From: Rhodospirillales bacterium
Lineage (GTDB): Bacteria; Pseudomonadota; Alphaproteobacteria; Rhodospirillales; UBA2165
Length of the DNA stretch: 16,674 nucleotides
NCBI GenBank assembly: GCA_013204125.1
Contig: JABMOP010000142.1
Location: 1 to 16,674 of the forward strand
Direction: 5' to 3'
Positions 7,379-14,846 of this stretch are shown here, piece by piece. The position numbers and the translations under genes are program-made. The stretch's first letter is position 1, and every line of letters begins with the position of its first letter. The notes below the pieces were generated by a model, which saw nothing but the letters and a program-made list of their open reading frames with translations, searched no databases and was not told where the DNA came from.

Positions 7379-7383
7379 CCAAT

Positions 7384-8376
7384 ATGACCAGCAACGGACC
7401 ATCGGCGGATCAGACGCGCGCCATGTATGAGCGCATGGTGCTGATCCGAAAAATGGAAGAACGGATGAGCGCCGATTTCCATGCCGGTAAATTGCCGGGC
7501 GGGGTGCATCTCTGCATCGGCCAGGAGGCCACCGCCGCCGGCGTTTGCGCGCATTTGACCGACGACGATAAAATCGCCAGCACCCATCGCGGCCACGGGC
7601 ATTTTCTTGCCAAGGGCGGCGATCCCAATTCCATGATGGCCGAAGTTTACGGTAAAGAGACCGGCATTTGTAAAGGCATGGGCGGGTCCATGCATGTGGC
7701 CGATTTCTCCAAAGGCATCATCGGCGCCAACGGCATCGTCGGCGCCGGCATGGCGATCACGGCGGGCGCCGCCTTTGCCGCCAAGTTGGACGGCGCCGGT
7801 AAAGTCGCCGTTTGTTTCTTTGGCGACGGCGCCTCCAACCAAGGGGTGTTGATGGAAACCTTGAATGTTTCGTCGCTTTGGAAACTGCCGATGGTTTTCG
7901 TCTGCGAAAATAATGGTTATTCCGAATTTTCTCCGTCGGCGACCGTCACCTCCGGCGAAATCGCCGATCGCGCGCGGCCTTTCGGCATGCCGGTTTCGGT
8001 GATCGACGGCAATGATGCAACTGCTGTCTGGATCGCGGCGGCGGAAGCCATCGCGCATGCGCGTTCCGGCGGTGGGCCGTCATTCATCGAGGCCAAGACC
8101 TATCGCATCCACGGACATTTCGAAGCCGAAGTACATATGCTGTCCAGCCCCTACCGGGAAGATAAAGAAATCGAAGAATGGCGCGTCCTGGATCCGATCA
8201 AGCGTCTGGCGGCGCATATGGTCGAAAGCGGCATTTGCGATGAAGCGGCAATTACCGAAATGGATGCCGATGCCGATGCCCGCGTGGAAGGAGCCGCAAA
8301 ATTTGCCGAAGCCGGCACTGCCGCCGGGCCGGGGCTGGCGCCTTCTCTGATGTTCGCATCCGCGGGGGGCGCATAA
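7384..8376 (+). CDS. Thiamine-diphosphate-dependent dehydrogenase E1 alpha subunit (acetoin/pyruvate dehydrogenase-like; BqdL-type candidate)
   Basis: A 330-residue E1 alpha subunit of the AcoA/PdhA family, normal in length. The thiamine diphosphate/Mg motif runs from GDGASNQG (147-154) to ENN (175-177). HRGHGH (68-73) and GMGGSMHVAD (98-107) are further hallmarks. With the beta subunit it would bind thiamine diphosphate, attack a carbonyl carbon, cleave the neighbouring C-C bond and hand the acyl group to a lipoyl arm. True 2-oxoacid enzymes and acetoin or quinone-ring-cleaving relatives share this fold, so the substrate is not fixed by these motifs. It is the first gene of a seven-gene rightward operon. 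The pairing with a transhydroxylase-type molybdoenzyme favours a role like the hydroxybenzoquinone-cleaving Bqd system of Azoarcus (recalled literature). Confidence 0.92.
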   Translation: MTSNGPSADQTRAMYERMVLIRKMEERMSADFHAGKLPGGVHLCIGQEATAAGVCAHLTDDDKIASTHRGHGHFLAKGGDPNSMMAEVYGKETGICKGMGGSMHVADFSKGIIGANGIVGAGMAITAGAAFAAKLDGAGKVAVCFFGDGASNQGVLMETLNVSSLWKLPMVFVCENNGYSEFSPSATVTSGEIADRARPFGMPVSVIDGNDATAVWIAAAEAIAHARSGGGPSFIEAKTYRIHGHFEAEVHMLSSPYREDKEIEEWRVLDPIKRLAAHMVESGICDEAAITEMDADADARVEGAAKFAEAGTAAGPGLAPSLMFASAGGA

Positions 8377-8377
8377 T

Positions 8378-9349
8378 ATGGCTAAGCAACGCCTGACCAA
8401 TACGGTCAATCAAACCTTGGCCGAAGAAATGCGCCGCGATGCCAAGGTCATCGTCTTCGGCGAAGATGTGGAAATCAGCATGACTGGCGATACCATCGGC
8501 TTGCTCGATGAATTTGGCCCGGACCGCATCCGCAACACGCCGATCTGCGAAGCGACGCTGACCGGTATGGCGGTCGGCGCGGCGGCCAGCGGCTACCGCG
8601 TCGTGCTGCATATGATGATGGCCAATTTCATCTATACCGGCTTCGACGCTATCGCCAATCAAATGGCCAAATTGCGCCTGATGACCGGCGGGCAAATCAA
8701 TTTGCCGATCACCATTATGGCCGGCTACGGCGGCGGCCGGTCAATCGCTGCGCAACATTCCGATACGCCCTATCCCTTGTTGATGAATTTGGGCGGCTTA
8801 AAAATCGCTGTTCCCACATCGCCGGAAGACGCCAAAGGGCTTTTGCGAACTTCTATCCGCAATGATGATCCGACATTCTTTTTGGTGCCGGGTGGACGCG
8901 GCGGCGAAATGGGCGAAGTGCCGGACGGCGATTACACAATACCGCTGGGCGAAGCTCGGACCCTGGCCGAAGGCGGCGACGCAACCATCGTTGCCATCGG
9001 CGCCATGGTGCGCCACGCCATGCAGGCCGCAAAAGAATTGGCGGAAGGGGGCATCGCCTGTGACGTTATCGATTTGCGCTCCTTGGTGCCTTTGGACGAA
9101 GGTGCGATCATCAAATCGGTGGCGAAAACCGGCAAGCTGATTATCGTCGATGAAGCCCGCGACCGTTGTTCGGCGGCCAGCCACATCGCCGCGATTATTG
9201 CCGATAAGGCCTTTAGCAGTTTAAAAGCGCCGATCCGCCGGGTGACGGTGCCCGATACCTGTATGCCCTACGCGCCGGATGCCGAGGCTGATTTGATCCC
9301 CAGCCCCGAACGCATCGCCCAAACGGTGAAGGAGATCGCGGCGCTATGA
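8378..9349 (+). CDS. Thiamine-diphosphate-dependent dehydrogenase E1 beta subunit (transketolase-like)
   Basis: A 323-residue E1 beta subunit with the pyrimidine-binding and C-terminal transketolase domains. It shows GED (28-30), C57-E58-A59 with E58 the expected cofactor-activating glutamate, QHSD (126-129) at the usual active-site histidine (H127), PTSPEDAKGLL (146-156), and LRSLVPLDEG at the start of the C-terminal domain. The usual HSQ is HSD here, and the loop normally reading like E-x-QF-x-DF is HMMMANF, so substrate contacts differ from pyruvate dehydrogenase. The ATG follows the alpha-subunit stop by one base; a G-rich stretch at the end of that gene can serve as ribosome-binding site. 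It forms the alpha2beta2 enzyme with the preceding product. Confidence 0.92.
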   Translation: MAKQRLTNTVNQTLAEEMRRDAKVIVFGEDVEISMTGDTIGLLDEFGPDRIRNTPICEATLTGMAVGAAASGYRVVLHMMMANFIYTGFDAIANQMAKLRLMTGGQINLPITIMAGYGGGRSIAAQHSDTPYPLLMNLGGLKIAVPTSPEDAKGLLRTSIRNDDPTFFLVPGGRGGEMGEVPDGDYTIPLGEARTLAEGGDATIVAIGAMVRHAMQAAKELAEGGIACDVIDLRSLVPLDEGAIIKSVAKTGKLIIVDEARDRCSAASHIAAIIADKAFSSLKAPIRRVTVPDTCMPYAPDAEADLIPSPERIAQTVKEIAAL

Positions 9350-9588
9350 AGGTCAATTTGAAACTGGTGCGCATCGGCATGAATATGCAGGATGCGACAA
9401 TTGTGAAATGGCACAAACAACCGGGCGAAAATTTTGCCGTCGGCGAGCCGATCTACGAGTTCGAAACCGAAAAAGTGACGCAGGAAGTCGAAGCCACCGC
9501 CGCCGGCACCCTCTTTGAAATCGCCGTGCCCGAAGGCGAAGTGGCGGAAGTCGGCGATGTCATCTGCACGGTCGAGCTGGACGACTGA
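9346..9588 (+). CDS. Stand-alone lipoyl-domain carrier protein (80 aa)
   Basis: The whole protein is one biotinyl/lipoyl domain. The modified lysine is K43 in ETEKVTQEV, at the hairpin turn, flanked by the two halves of the barrel (VKWHKQPGENFAVGEPIYEFE; GDVICTVELDD). It carries no peripheral-subunit-binding segment and no acyltransferase domain, unlike a normal E2. The ATG overlaps the E1 beta stop (ATGA, 9346-9349), so synthesis is coupled to E1. It probably swings the acyl or redox group made by E1. No E2 acyltransferase, dihydrolipoamide dehydrogenase or lipoate ligase is in the window. Biotin instead of lipoate is unlikely, since the motif is not AMKM. Confidence 0.9.
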   Translation: MKVNLKLVRIGMNMQDATIVKWHKQPGENFAVGEPIYEFETEKVTQEVEATAAGTLFEIAVPEGEVAEVGDVICTVELDD

Positions 9589-9590
9589 TC

Positions 9591-10046
9591 ATGGCGAAAT
9601 TTAAGACCAACAAGATCGACCATACGGGCGTCACCGTTTCCGACATAAATGCCTCGCTTGCGTTCTACCATGATGTGTTCGGCTTTGATGTGACCGAACC
9701 TCGCCGTCTGGAAGGGGAATTTTTCGAAACCTTGACCGGCGTTAAGGACGCCAAGCTGGACGTTGCCTATGTAGAAGCGCCGGGACACCGTATCGAATTG
9801 CTGCAATACACAATACCCGGCGAACGGAAGCCGTCTACTTTGCGCCCGTCTGATCCGGGTTTCGTCCATCTGGCCTTCGAAGTGGAAGACATCGACGAAG
9901 TTGTGACGGCCATCCGCGAAGGCGGGTTTGAGCCGGTCTCAAAGCCGCTGACATCGGAAGCGGGCCTGCGCAAAGGATGGCGCGCGGTCTACACCCGCGA
10001 TCCCGACGGCAACGTGATAGAGTTCCTGCAACCGCCCAAGGAATAG
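9591..10046 (+). CDS. VOC-superfamily metalloprotein (glyoxalase / methylmalonyl-CoA epimerase-like)
   Basis: A 151-residue single-chain VOC protein made of two beta-alpha-beta-beta-beta repeats. The four metal ligands expected for epimerase/glyoxalase types are visible: H11 (DHTGVTVSD), E69 (HRIELLQY), H93 (FVHLAFEV) and E144 (GNVIEFLQ). The length and H/E/H/E pattern fit methylmalonyl-CoA epimerase or glyoxalase I better than extradiol dioxygenases, which use three ligands and are usually longer. The start is 2 nt after the lipoyl gene stop, and the gene sits inside the E1/lipoyl operon. A plausible role is isomerising or hydrating a product of ring or C-C cleavage; this is inference. Confidence 0.88.
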   Translation: MAKFKTNKIDHTGVTVSDINASLAFYHDVFGFDVTEPRRLEGEFFETLTGVKDAKLDVAYVEAPGHRIELLQYTIPGERKPSTLRPSDPGFVHLAFEVEDIDEVVTAIREGGFEPVSKPLTSEAGLRKGWRAVYTRDPDGNVIEFLQPPKE

Positions 10047-10055
10047 GAGAAGGGC

Positions 10056-11861
10056 ATGAACAGTTCCGATCATTCTCTGCCCGCCGCCGGCGACAGGCCG
10101 CCCGCAATTTATACCCGGGCCCCCGAACATGACGGCATGATCCAAGACCTGGATGTCATGGTCGCCATGCGCGATGACGTTAATCTCTGCGTCGATGTGT
10201 ATCGCCCCGATGTGCAAGGTAAGTTTCCGGCGCTTGTCGCCTTCGCCATCTACAATAAAGATATGCAAGGCCCGGTATTGGCCGAAGCGCTGCCACCGCA
10301 ACCGGCTTACGCGCCGCTATGGACCGGCCCGTTGGAAGCCGGCGATACCGAATTCCTGGTGTCGCGCGGCTATGTCCATGTGATCGGCGGGCCGCGCGGC
10401 GTCGGCAAATCCGAAGGCGGCGGATCGCGCGAATGGGACTGCTATGATTTGATCGAATGGGCGGCCGCGCAGCCTTGGTGTGACGGCAATGTCGGCATGA
10501 TCGGTATATCCGGCTTCGGCGCCGAACAATTGGCCGCCGCCAAGCAGCAGCCACCGCATTTGAAAGCCATCTTCCCGTTCGATTCCAGGGGCGCCTATGG
10601 CTTTATGGGTGGATTCAGGGACGAACAACCGGGCGGCGTTTTGCACCTGTTCCGCTACATGGTTGGGGTCTATTCGGCCTTTCACCAGACGCGCGGCCAG
10701 CCGGGGGCGTTGCCGGAGGAGCGCGACGCCAAGTGGCGGGCGGCGATGGAGAACCCCGATTACAAGATGTACCCCCACATTTTTAATGTGCTGGCGCAAA
10801 AGGGCGAACACATGCCCGCCTATTTCGAACTTTTGATCGATCCTTATGACCGGGTCGAATGGGTCGAACAAAGCGAGGCTGATTTTGCCAAAATTCAAGT
10901 GCCGACTTATACCGGATCGGGCTGGTACGGCTATACCTACAAGACCCATTTGAACGGCTGTCAAACCTGGTTCAAAAAAATTCAGGCGCCCAAAAAACTA
11001 ATGCTGACCGGTCCGGCGCATCTGGAACGGCCCTTCCATTCTTTCCACGGCGAAATCCTGAAATGGAACGACCATTGGCTGAAGGGGTTGGACACCGGCA
11101 TCATGGACGAAGCGCCGGTGCGCTATTGGGTGATGGGCGAAAATGCTTGGCGCGATGCCGAAGATTGGCCGGTGCCGGGAACCGAATGGATCAATTTCCA
11201 TTTGAACAGCTGGGGGCGATTGAGCACGGAGCCGTTCGAGCCCAAGAGCGCCAATGGACGCCAACCGCCCGATAGTTTCGTGCAGATGCCGATATCCCAG
11301 ACCACCGAAATTCAAAAACTGCGCTATGTCAGCGAGCCGCTGGCCGAAGACATGCTGGTCGCCGGGCCGTCATCGCTGACCCTCTACGCCGCCATTGATT
11401 GCGACGACACCAACTGGATTGTGATCTTAAAAGACATCGGGCCTGATGAAAGTGTCATGACCGCCAGGGAAGGGGAGCGCCGCCCGGCATCGAACCTACC
11501 CGAACGCGAATTGACGCGCGGCTGGCTGAAAGCATCTCACCGGGCGCTGGATGAGGCGCGCTCGGAACCGGGACGGCCTTGGCACCCGCTGACCCGCGAA
11601 GCGCAAAAACCAGTCACGCCGGGCGCGGTCGAGGAATACCAGATCGATATCCTCGCGACCGCGAATATGTTCAAGAAGGGCCACCGTATTTGCCTTGAAA
11701 TTACTTGCCTGGATTTGCCTTCCGGGGTCGGTGGCGCAACCAATGTGGAATATATTCCCTATCACATCTGTTCCTCAAAAACGGTGCTGCACACGGTCTA
11801 TCACGATTTCGAACACCCTTCGCATCTGGCGCTTCCGGTGGTGCCGAGCGCGGCGGGCTGA
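10056..11861 (+). CDS. CocE/NonD-family (Xaa-Pro dipeptidyl-peptidase S15-like) hydrolase
   Basis: A 601-residue alpha/beta hydrolase with a C-terminal jelly-roll (PepX_C-like; AGPSSLTLYAAIDCDDTNW, then LTRGWLKASHRALD). The nucleophile elbow is GISGFG with S152, preceded by GPRGVGKSEGG (about 112-122), which normally reads D-x-RG-x-G-S-x-G. The segment around 289-322 corresponds to the family's GWYD...GPWSH: here it is GWYG with G292 at the usual catalytic aspartate, followed by GPAH with H322. The serine and histidine are thus kept but the acid is missing at its normal place. AGGAGAAGGG precedes the ATG. The family cleaves esters and amides, including cocaine and acylated beta-lactams. The substrate here is unknown; an acyl or lactone product of the pathway is possible. 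Confidence 0.88.
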   Translation: MNSSDHSLPAAGDRPPAIYTRAPEHDGMIQDLDVMVAMRDDVNLCVDVYRPDVQGKFPALVAFAIYNKDMQGPVLAEALPPQPAYAPLWTGPLEAGDTEFLVSRGYVHVIGGPRGVGKSEGGGSREWDCYDLIEWAAAQPWCDGNVGMIGISGFGAEQLAAAKQQPPHLKAIFPFDSRGAYGFMGGFRDEQPGGVLHLFRYMVGVYSAFHQTRGQPGALPEERDAKWRAAMENPDYKMYPHIFNVLAQKGEHMPAYFELLIDPYDRVEWVEQSEADFAKIQVPTYTGSGWYGYTYKTHLNGCQTWFKKIQAPKKLMLTGPAHLERPFHSFHGEILKWNDHWLKGLDTGIMDEAPVRYWVMGENAWRDAEDWPVPGTEWINFHLNSWGRLSTEPFEPKSANGRQPPDSFVQMPISQTTEIQKLRYVSEPLAEDMLVAGPSSLTLYAAIDCDDTNWIVILKDIGPDESVMTAREGERRPASNLPERELTRGWLKASHRALDEARSEPGRPWHPLTREAQKPVTPGAVEEYQIDILATANMFKKGHRICLEITCLDLPSGVGGATNVEYIPYHICSSKTVLHTVYHDFEHPSHLALPVVPSAAG

Positions 11862-11867
11862 AATTAG

Positions 11868-12842
11868 ATGATTAATGCCGCCATATCCGGGCTTGGGCGC
11901 TGGGGCAGCGTTCTGGTTAAATCGGTGCAGGGTAAAAGCGATAATATCCGGTTTGTTTCAGGCGTTGTGCGTGACATTCCAAAATACCTGGAACTGGCCG
12001 ACGAGACCGGCATTCAGCTCACTGATGATTACGCCGCCGTGTTGGCCGACCCCGGTGTGGACGCGGTTGTGCTGGCGACCCCGCCGTTCACCCATGGCGG
12101 CGATATTACCGCTGCGGCAAAGGCGGGCAAACATATATATGCCGAAAAACCCCTGACCCTGGACCCTGCCGAAGCCCGCGAAATTGCCGATATTTGCACA
12201 TGCGCCGGCGTCACCTTGGCGGTCGGTTTCAACCGGCGTTTTTATCCTTCCATGCAAGCCTTGGGCGCCTTGATCGCCGATGGGCGCATCGGCAATATCT
12301 TGCATGTGGAAGCGCAATTTTGTGGGCCGACCAATTACCGGACGCCGGAAGGATCGTGGCGATCGGAGCGGGGTGCCAATCCGGCCGGCGGCATGGTGCC
12401 GCGCGGCATCCATTGTCTGGACGCGATGATCGATCTGGTCGGCGATGTGGCTTCGTTGAGCGCGCTTAGCGATAACCGCGAACGCGGTAACGATATCGAC
12501 GACACCACCAGCGTTCATTTGAAGTTTCAAAATGGCGCCACCGGGTATCTCGCGACAATCATGGCGACCGGCGAATATTGGCGCTTTCATGTATTCGGCT
12601 CGAACGGCTGGATCGAATTGTCCGACCCTCAAAGCCTGACCATTTCTGATCTGGACGGAAATTTGGAAACCCAAAGCTTTGATACGGTTGATCTTGAACG
12701 GTGCGCCCTCGAAGCTTTTGCCGCTGCCATCGAAGGCGGCGGCGCGTTCCCGGTCGATCCTGCCCAAGCCGTGCATGGCGTCGAAGTCCATAGCGCCATT
12801 ACCCGCGCCATCGAGACCGGCCAAGTCGTATCGCTCGGCTGA
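11868..12842 (+). CDS. Gfo/Idh/MocA-family NAD(P)-dependent oxidoreductase
   Basis: A 324-residue enzyme of usual family length. The N-terminal Rossmann site reads GLGRWG (8-13), the family signature AEKPL places the catalytic-area lysine at K94, and the second domain carries GGMVPRGIHCLD (173-184) with H181 at the usual active-site histidine. The family oxidises or reduces alcohol/ketone groups of sugars, inositols and related cyclic polyols; some members act on phthalates or bile pigments. It starts 6 nt after the hydrolase stop with no clear ribosome-binding site of its own, so translation is probably coupled. Within the operon it could reduce or oxidise a cyclic or hydroxyacid intermediate, but the substrate cannot be read from sequence. 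Confidence 0.9.
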   Translation: MINAAISGLGRWGSVLVKSVQGKSDNIRFVSGVVRDIPKYLELADETGIQLTDDYAAVLADPGVDAVVLATPPFTHGGDITAAAKAGKHIYAEKPLTLDPAEAREIADICTCAGVTLAVGFNRRFYPSMQALGALIADGRIGNILHVEAQFCGPTNYRTPEGSWRSERGANPAGGMVPRGIHCLDAMIDLVGDVASLSALSDNRERGNDIDDTTSVHLKFQNGATGYLATIMATGEYWRFHVFGSNGWIELSDPQSLTISDLDGNLETQSFDTVDLERCALEAFAAAIEGGGAFPVDPAQAVHGVEVHSAITRAIETGQVVSLG

Positions 12843-12846
12843 TTTC

Positions 12847-13587
12847 ATGCCGGACATATCTGCATCTCAAATGATTCTGCCCTTCGGCACCACGAGCTGG
12901 ACGGCGGAACGCCTGCGCCTGGAGCCTCGGCCAGGCGGCGGCTGGGAGCATGATTGCCCGGTTCACTACGCGGTGGTGGATGAAAGCGCGGCGCAGCGGC
13001 TTTACAGCCCGACCTATAATATCCCGGCGCCGACCCATTTGGCGCCGGCGGATCAGGCCGCCATGTATCGGTTCTTGAAAGACCGGGCCGGCGGGCTTTC
13101 CGATATCTGGAACAAACGCCAGCGGCGCTTCATCGATCTCTATTTTGAATTCGCCGCTTTGCATCTGGCCGTACACGGCGCCGAAGTAGATGAAATGGCG
13201 GCCGAGTTCGGTGGGCTGTTTGAACGCGGCCATTGGCTGTTTTCGGCTATCACACCTTTGCCCCAGGCACATATATATGTCGGCGGCGGCGAAGGCGCTT
13301 CGCGCTTTGTGATCGCGCCAATATGTTTGTGGACGGCATCCGGCGGGCTTGCCATTTACTTTCCAGGCGCCGAGACCTCCGGCGGCAAAATTGAAAGCGA
13401 TCAGGCGAAATTACGGGATGCGGAGTTAAATGTGCTGGAAATCACCGAAGCCGACCTCGCCTCGGTCGATTCTCTGGCGGCGGCCTTGCCGGATATGATA
13501 AAATTTTTCTGGCGCGGCGAGGCCCTTCCGATGGGCCCGTTCGCCGGCGCTTTGCCCGAAGCCCTAAATCTGGATCTCCATCTCTAA
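12847..13587 (+). CDS. Hypothetical 246-aa protein, last gene of the rightward operon
   Basis: I do not recognise the family. The ATG at 12847 lies 4 nt after the preceding stop and begins MPDISASQMILPFGTTSWTA; an in-frame upstream extension lies inside the Gfo/Idh gene and is rejected. The protein looks soluble, with an aromatic-rich central helix region (WNKRQRRFIDLYFEFAALHL, about 90-109), a stretch with conserved-looking HWLFSAITPLPQAHIYVGGG about 40 residues later, and an acidic C-terminal third. Its last eight codons overlap the end of the convergent propeller gene. Operon position suggests it serves the same pathway as the E1/lipoyl and oxidoreductase genes. Confidence 0.78.
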   Translation: MPDISASQMILPFGTTSWTAERLRLEPRPGGGWEHDCPVHYAVVDESAAQRLYSPTYNIPAPTHLAPADQAAMYRFLKDRAGGLSDIWNKRQRRFIDLYFEFAALHLAVHGAEVDEMAAEFGGLFERGHWLFSAITPLPQAHIYVGGGEGASRFVIAPICLWTASGGLAIYFPGAETSGGKIESDQAKLRDAELNVLEITEADLASVDSLAAALPDMIKFFWRGEALPMGPFAGALPEALNLDLHL

Positions 13588-14805
13588 GATATAGAGCCCG
13601 CCGGTGGAGCGGTCGACGCAATAGACGATGCGGTTTTCGTCCACATAGACATCGTTGATCTGCGCCGCGCCGGAACGCGAGCCTTCGGGGTTTTCGGGGA
13701 TGAAATGGGCGATCTCGGCTGGATGGTAGGGATCGCCGGTGTCGAACACGCGAAGGCCGCCATTGAAAAATGTCGCAAAGACAAATCGGTCCGATCGGTA
13801 CGACGGCCCCGGCCGGTTTTCATGGAGATTGTGCGAACCATAGCGCCCGCCGCGGTTTCTAAATTCTTCTACCGGCGGGATCGGCAAGGTGCCGATCGGC
13901 ACCAAATTATCTTCGTTGCGGGCATCGACGACCCAGGTCAGTTTCGGCCAGTCTTCGCCGCCGTCGCGGATGCATTCATCCGTCACAATCAAGAGATCGC
14001 GGCTGAGGAGCGGCAGGACAGTGTGCATGAAACCGTTTTGCGGCGGGTGCGGGTTCCAATGGCTGACCGGTTTAGGATTAGCTTTATCGGAAATATCCAA
14101 AATAAACATGCCGCCGTCGAGATAGGCCATGTAAAGCCGGTCGGGCCGTTCCGGATAGACATTTGTATTGTGGGCGCGAAAGCCGCTATCGAACACCGGG
14201 TGGCGGGTAGGTGGGTCTTCACTATCGCCTTCCATCAAGCCTGGAATCCACCAGCGCCCGACATCCACCGGCTTCGACGGATTTTTAACATCGATACAGC
14301 GATAAAATTGGTTGTCGGCCAAATTGCGCGGCTGCACATCGGGGGCGCCGCCGGCGAAATGGATATATTCGCCGTCGACGAACCACAATTGATGGACGCC
14401 CATCGAATGAGGCCCGGCGCAATCGAAGAAGGAAATGCTCTTGGGGTCTTCCGGATTGGAAATATCGAACAATTCGATGCCCGCCGGGTCTTGCCCGAAA
14501 CCGGGCGCCAGGGTGCCCGGTTCGGCCCGCGTCTGATAGGCGACGGCCATGATATCGCCGCACACCTCAAGCGAATTGGAGCGCACGCAATCATTGGCGA
14601 TATCGCGCTGCACAATTACCTTTGGATTTTTAGGGTCGGTGACATCGACGCCGGTGAAATTTTTGGGCGGGCCTTCATGGGCCAGCCACATGATGCGCCG
14701 CCCGCCGGACGCTTCTTGGATCGACATGCCTTCGCCGATGCCGCCCCAGCCGACCAAGGTATCGTGGGCGATCAGTTTCAAATTGGATAATTCGTGACCG
14801 GACAT
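13564..14805 (-). CDS. LVIVD-repeat beta-propeller protein
   Basis: A 413-residue protein built from six recognisable LVIVD-type blade repeats, each with a strand, a VDV/FDI core, an NP turn and a further strand: about 52-66, 109-126, 168-184, 233-249, 290-305 and 350-368 (for example GLRVFDTGDPYHPAEIAHF). No signal peptide is seen, so it is probably cytoplasmic. Histidines recur at equivalent-looking places between blades (H133/H138, H212, H261, H325/H328 in GSHNLHEN), which might line a metal or substrate pocket; this is inference. The start has GGGGAGCG just upstream. It lies 41 nt downstream of the CobW-type GTPase on the same strand, so the two are probably co-transcribed, and the GTPase could serve metal supply to it or to a neighbour. 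It is not SBP56; that family's motifs are absent. Confidence 0.85.
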   Translation of the reverse strand: MSGHELSNLKLIAHDTLVGWGGIGEGMSIQEASGGRRIMWLAHEGPPKNFTGVDVTDPKNPKVIVQRDIANDCVRSNSLEVCGDIMAVAYQTRAEPGTLAPGFGQDPAGIELFDISNPEDPKSISFFDCAGPHSMGVHQLWFVDGEYIHFAGGAPDVQPRNLADNQFYRCIDVKNPSKPVDVGRWWIPGLMEGDSEDPPTRHPVFDSGFRAHNTNVYPERPDRLYMAYLDGGMFILDISDKANPKPVSHWNPHPPQNGFMHTVLPLLSRDLLIVTDECIRDGGEDWPKLTWVVDARNEDNLVPIGTLPIPPVEEFRNRGGRYGSHNLHENRPGPSYRSDRFVFATFFNGGLRVFDTGDPYHPAEIAHFIPENPEGSRSGAAQINDVYVDENRIVYCVDRSTGGLYILEMEIQI

Positions 14806-14846
14806 GGCGCTCCCCTTTAATTTTTTTTAATTCAGGTTAGCCCACG

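Larger units (their letters stand above)
6901..7383. other. Divergent intergenic region, about 480 bp, no credible gene
   Basis: This separates the leftward flavoprotein group from the rightward E1/lipoyl operon and must hold promoters for both. Short in-frame stretches here, including an upstream extension of the E1 alpha frame, lack codon character and ribosome-binding sites. It contains, left to right, a TTTGAC-N4-GTCAAA palindrome, a weak rightward promoter candidate, a TTACCGGTAA palindrome (7096-7105), four 10-bp direct repeats, and a 28-bp tandem duplication. Confidence 0.7.

Noticed and set aside
7246..7383. Upstream extension of the E1 alpha frame
   Set aside because: The extra residues read through the 28-bp tandem duplication, and a strong AGGGGAGG ribosome-binding site precedes the ATG at 7384.
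9591..10046. Extradiol ring-cleaving dioxygenase
   Set aside because: The protein is a single short VOC unit with a four-ligand H/E/H/E pattern, which fits epimerase/glyoxalase types better.
11958..12857. Leftward open frame of 299 codons opposite the Gfo/Idh gene
   Set aside because: Antisense shadow; the plus strand carries the GxGxxG and EKP motifs of a known family.
13705..14790. Rightward open frame of 361 codons opposite the LVIVD propeller gene
   Set aside because: Its sequence has no domain pattern, while the opposite strand shows six clear propeller repeats.
13564..14805. SBP56 selenium-binding protein / methanethiol oxidase
   Set aside because: Length is similar, but the repeat units are LVIVD-type and the family's characteristic cysteine/histidine motifs are not seen.
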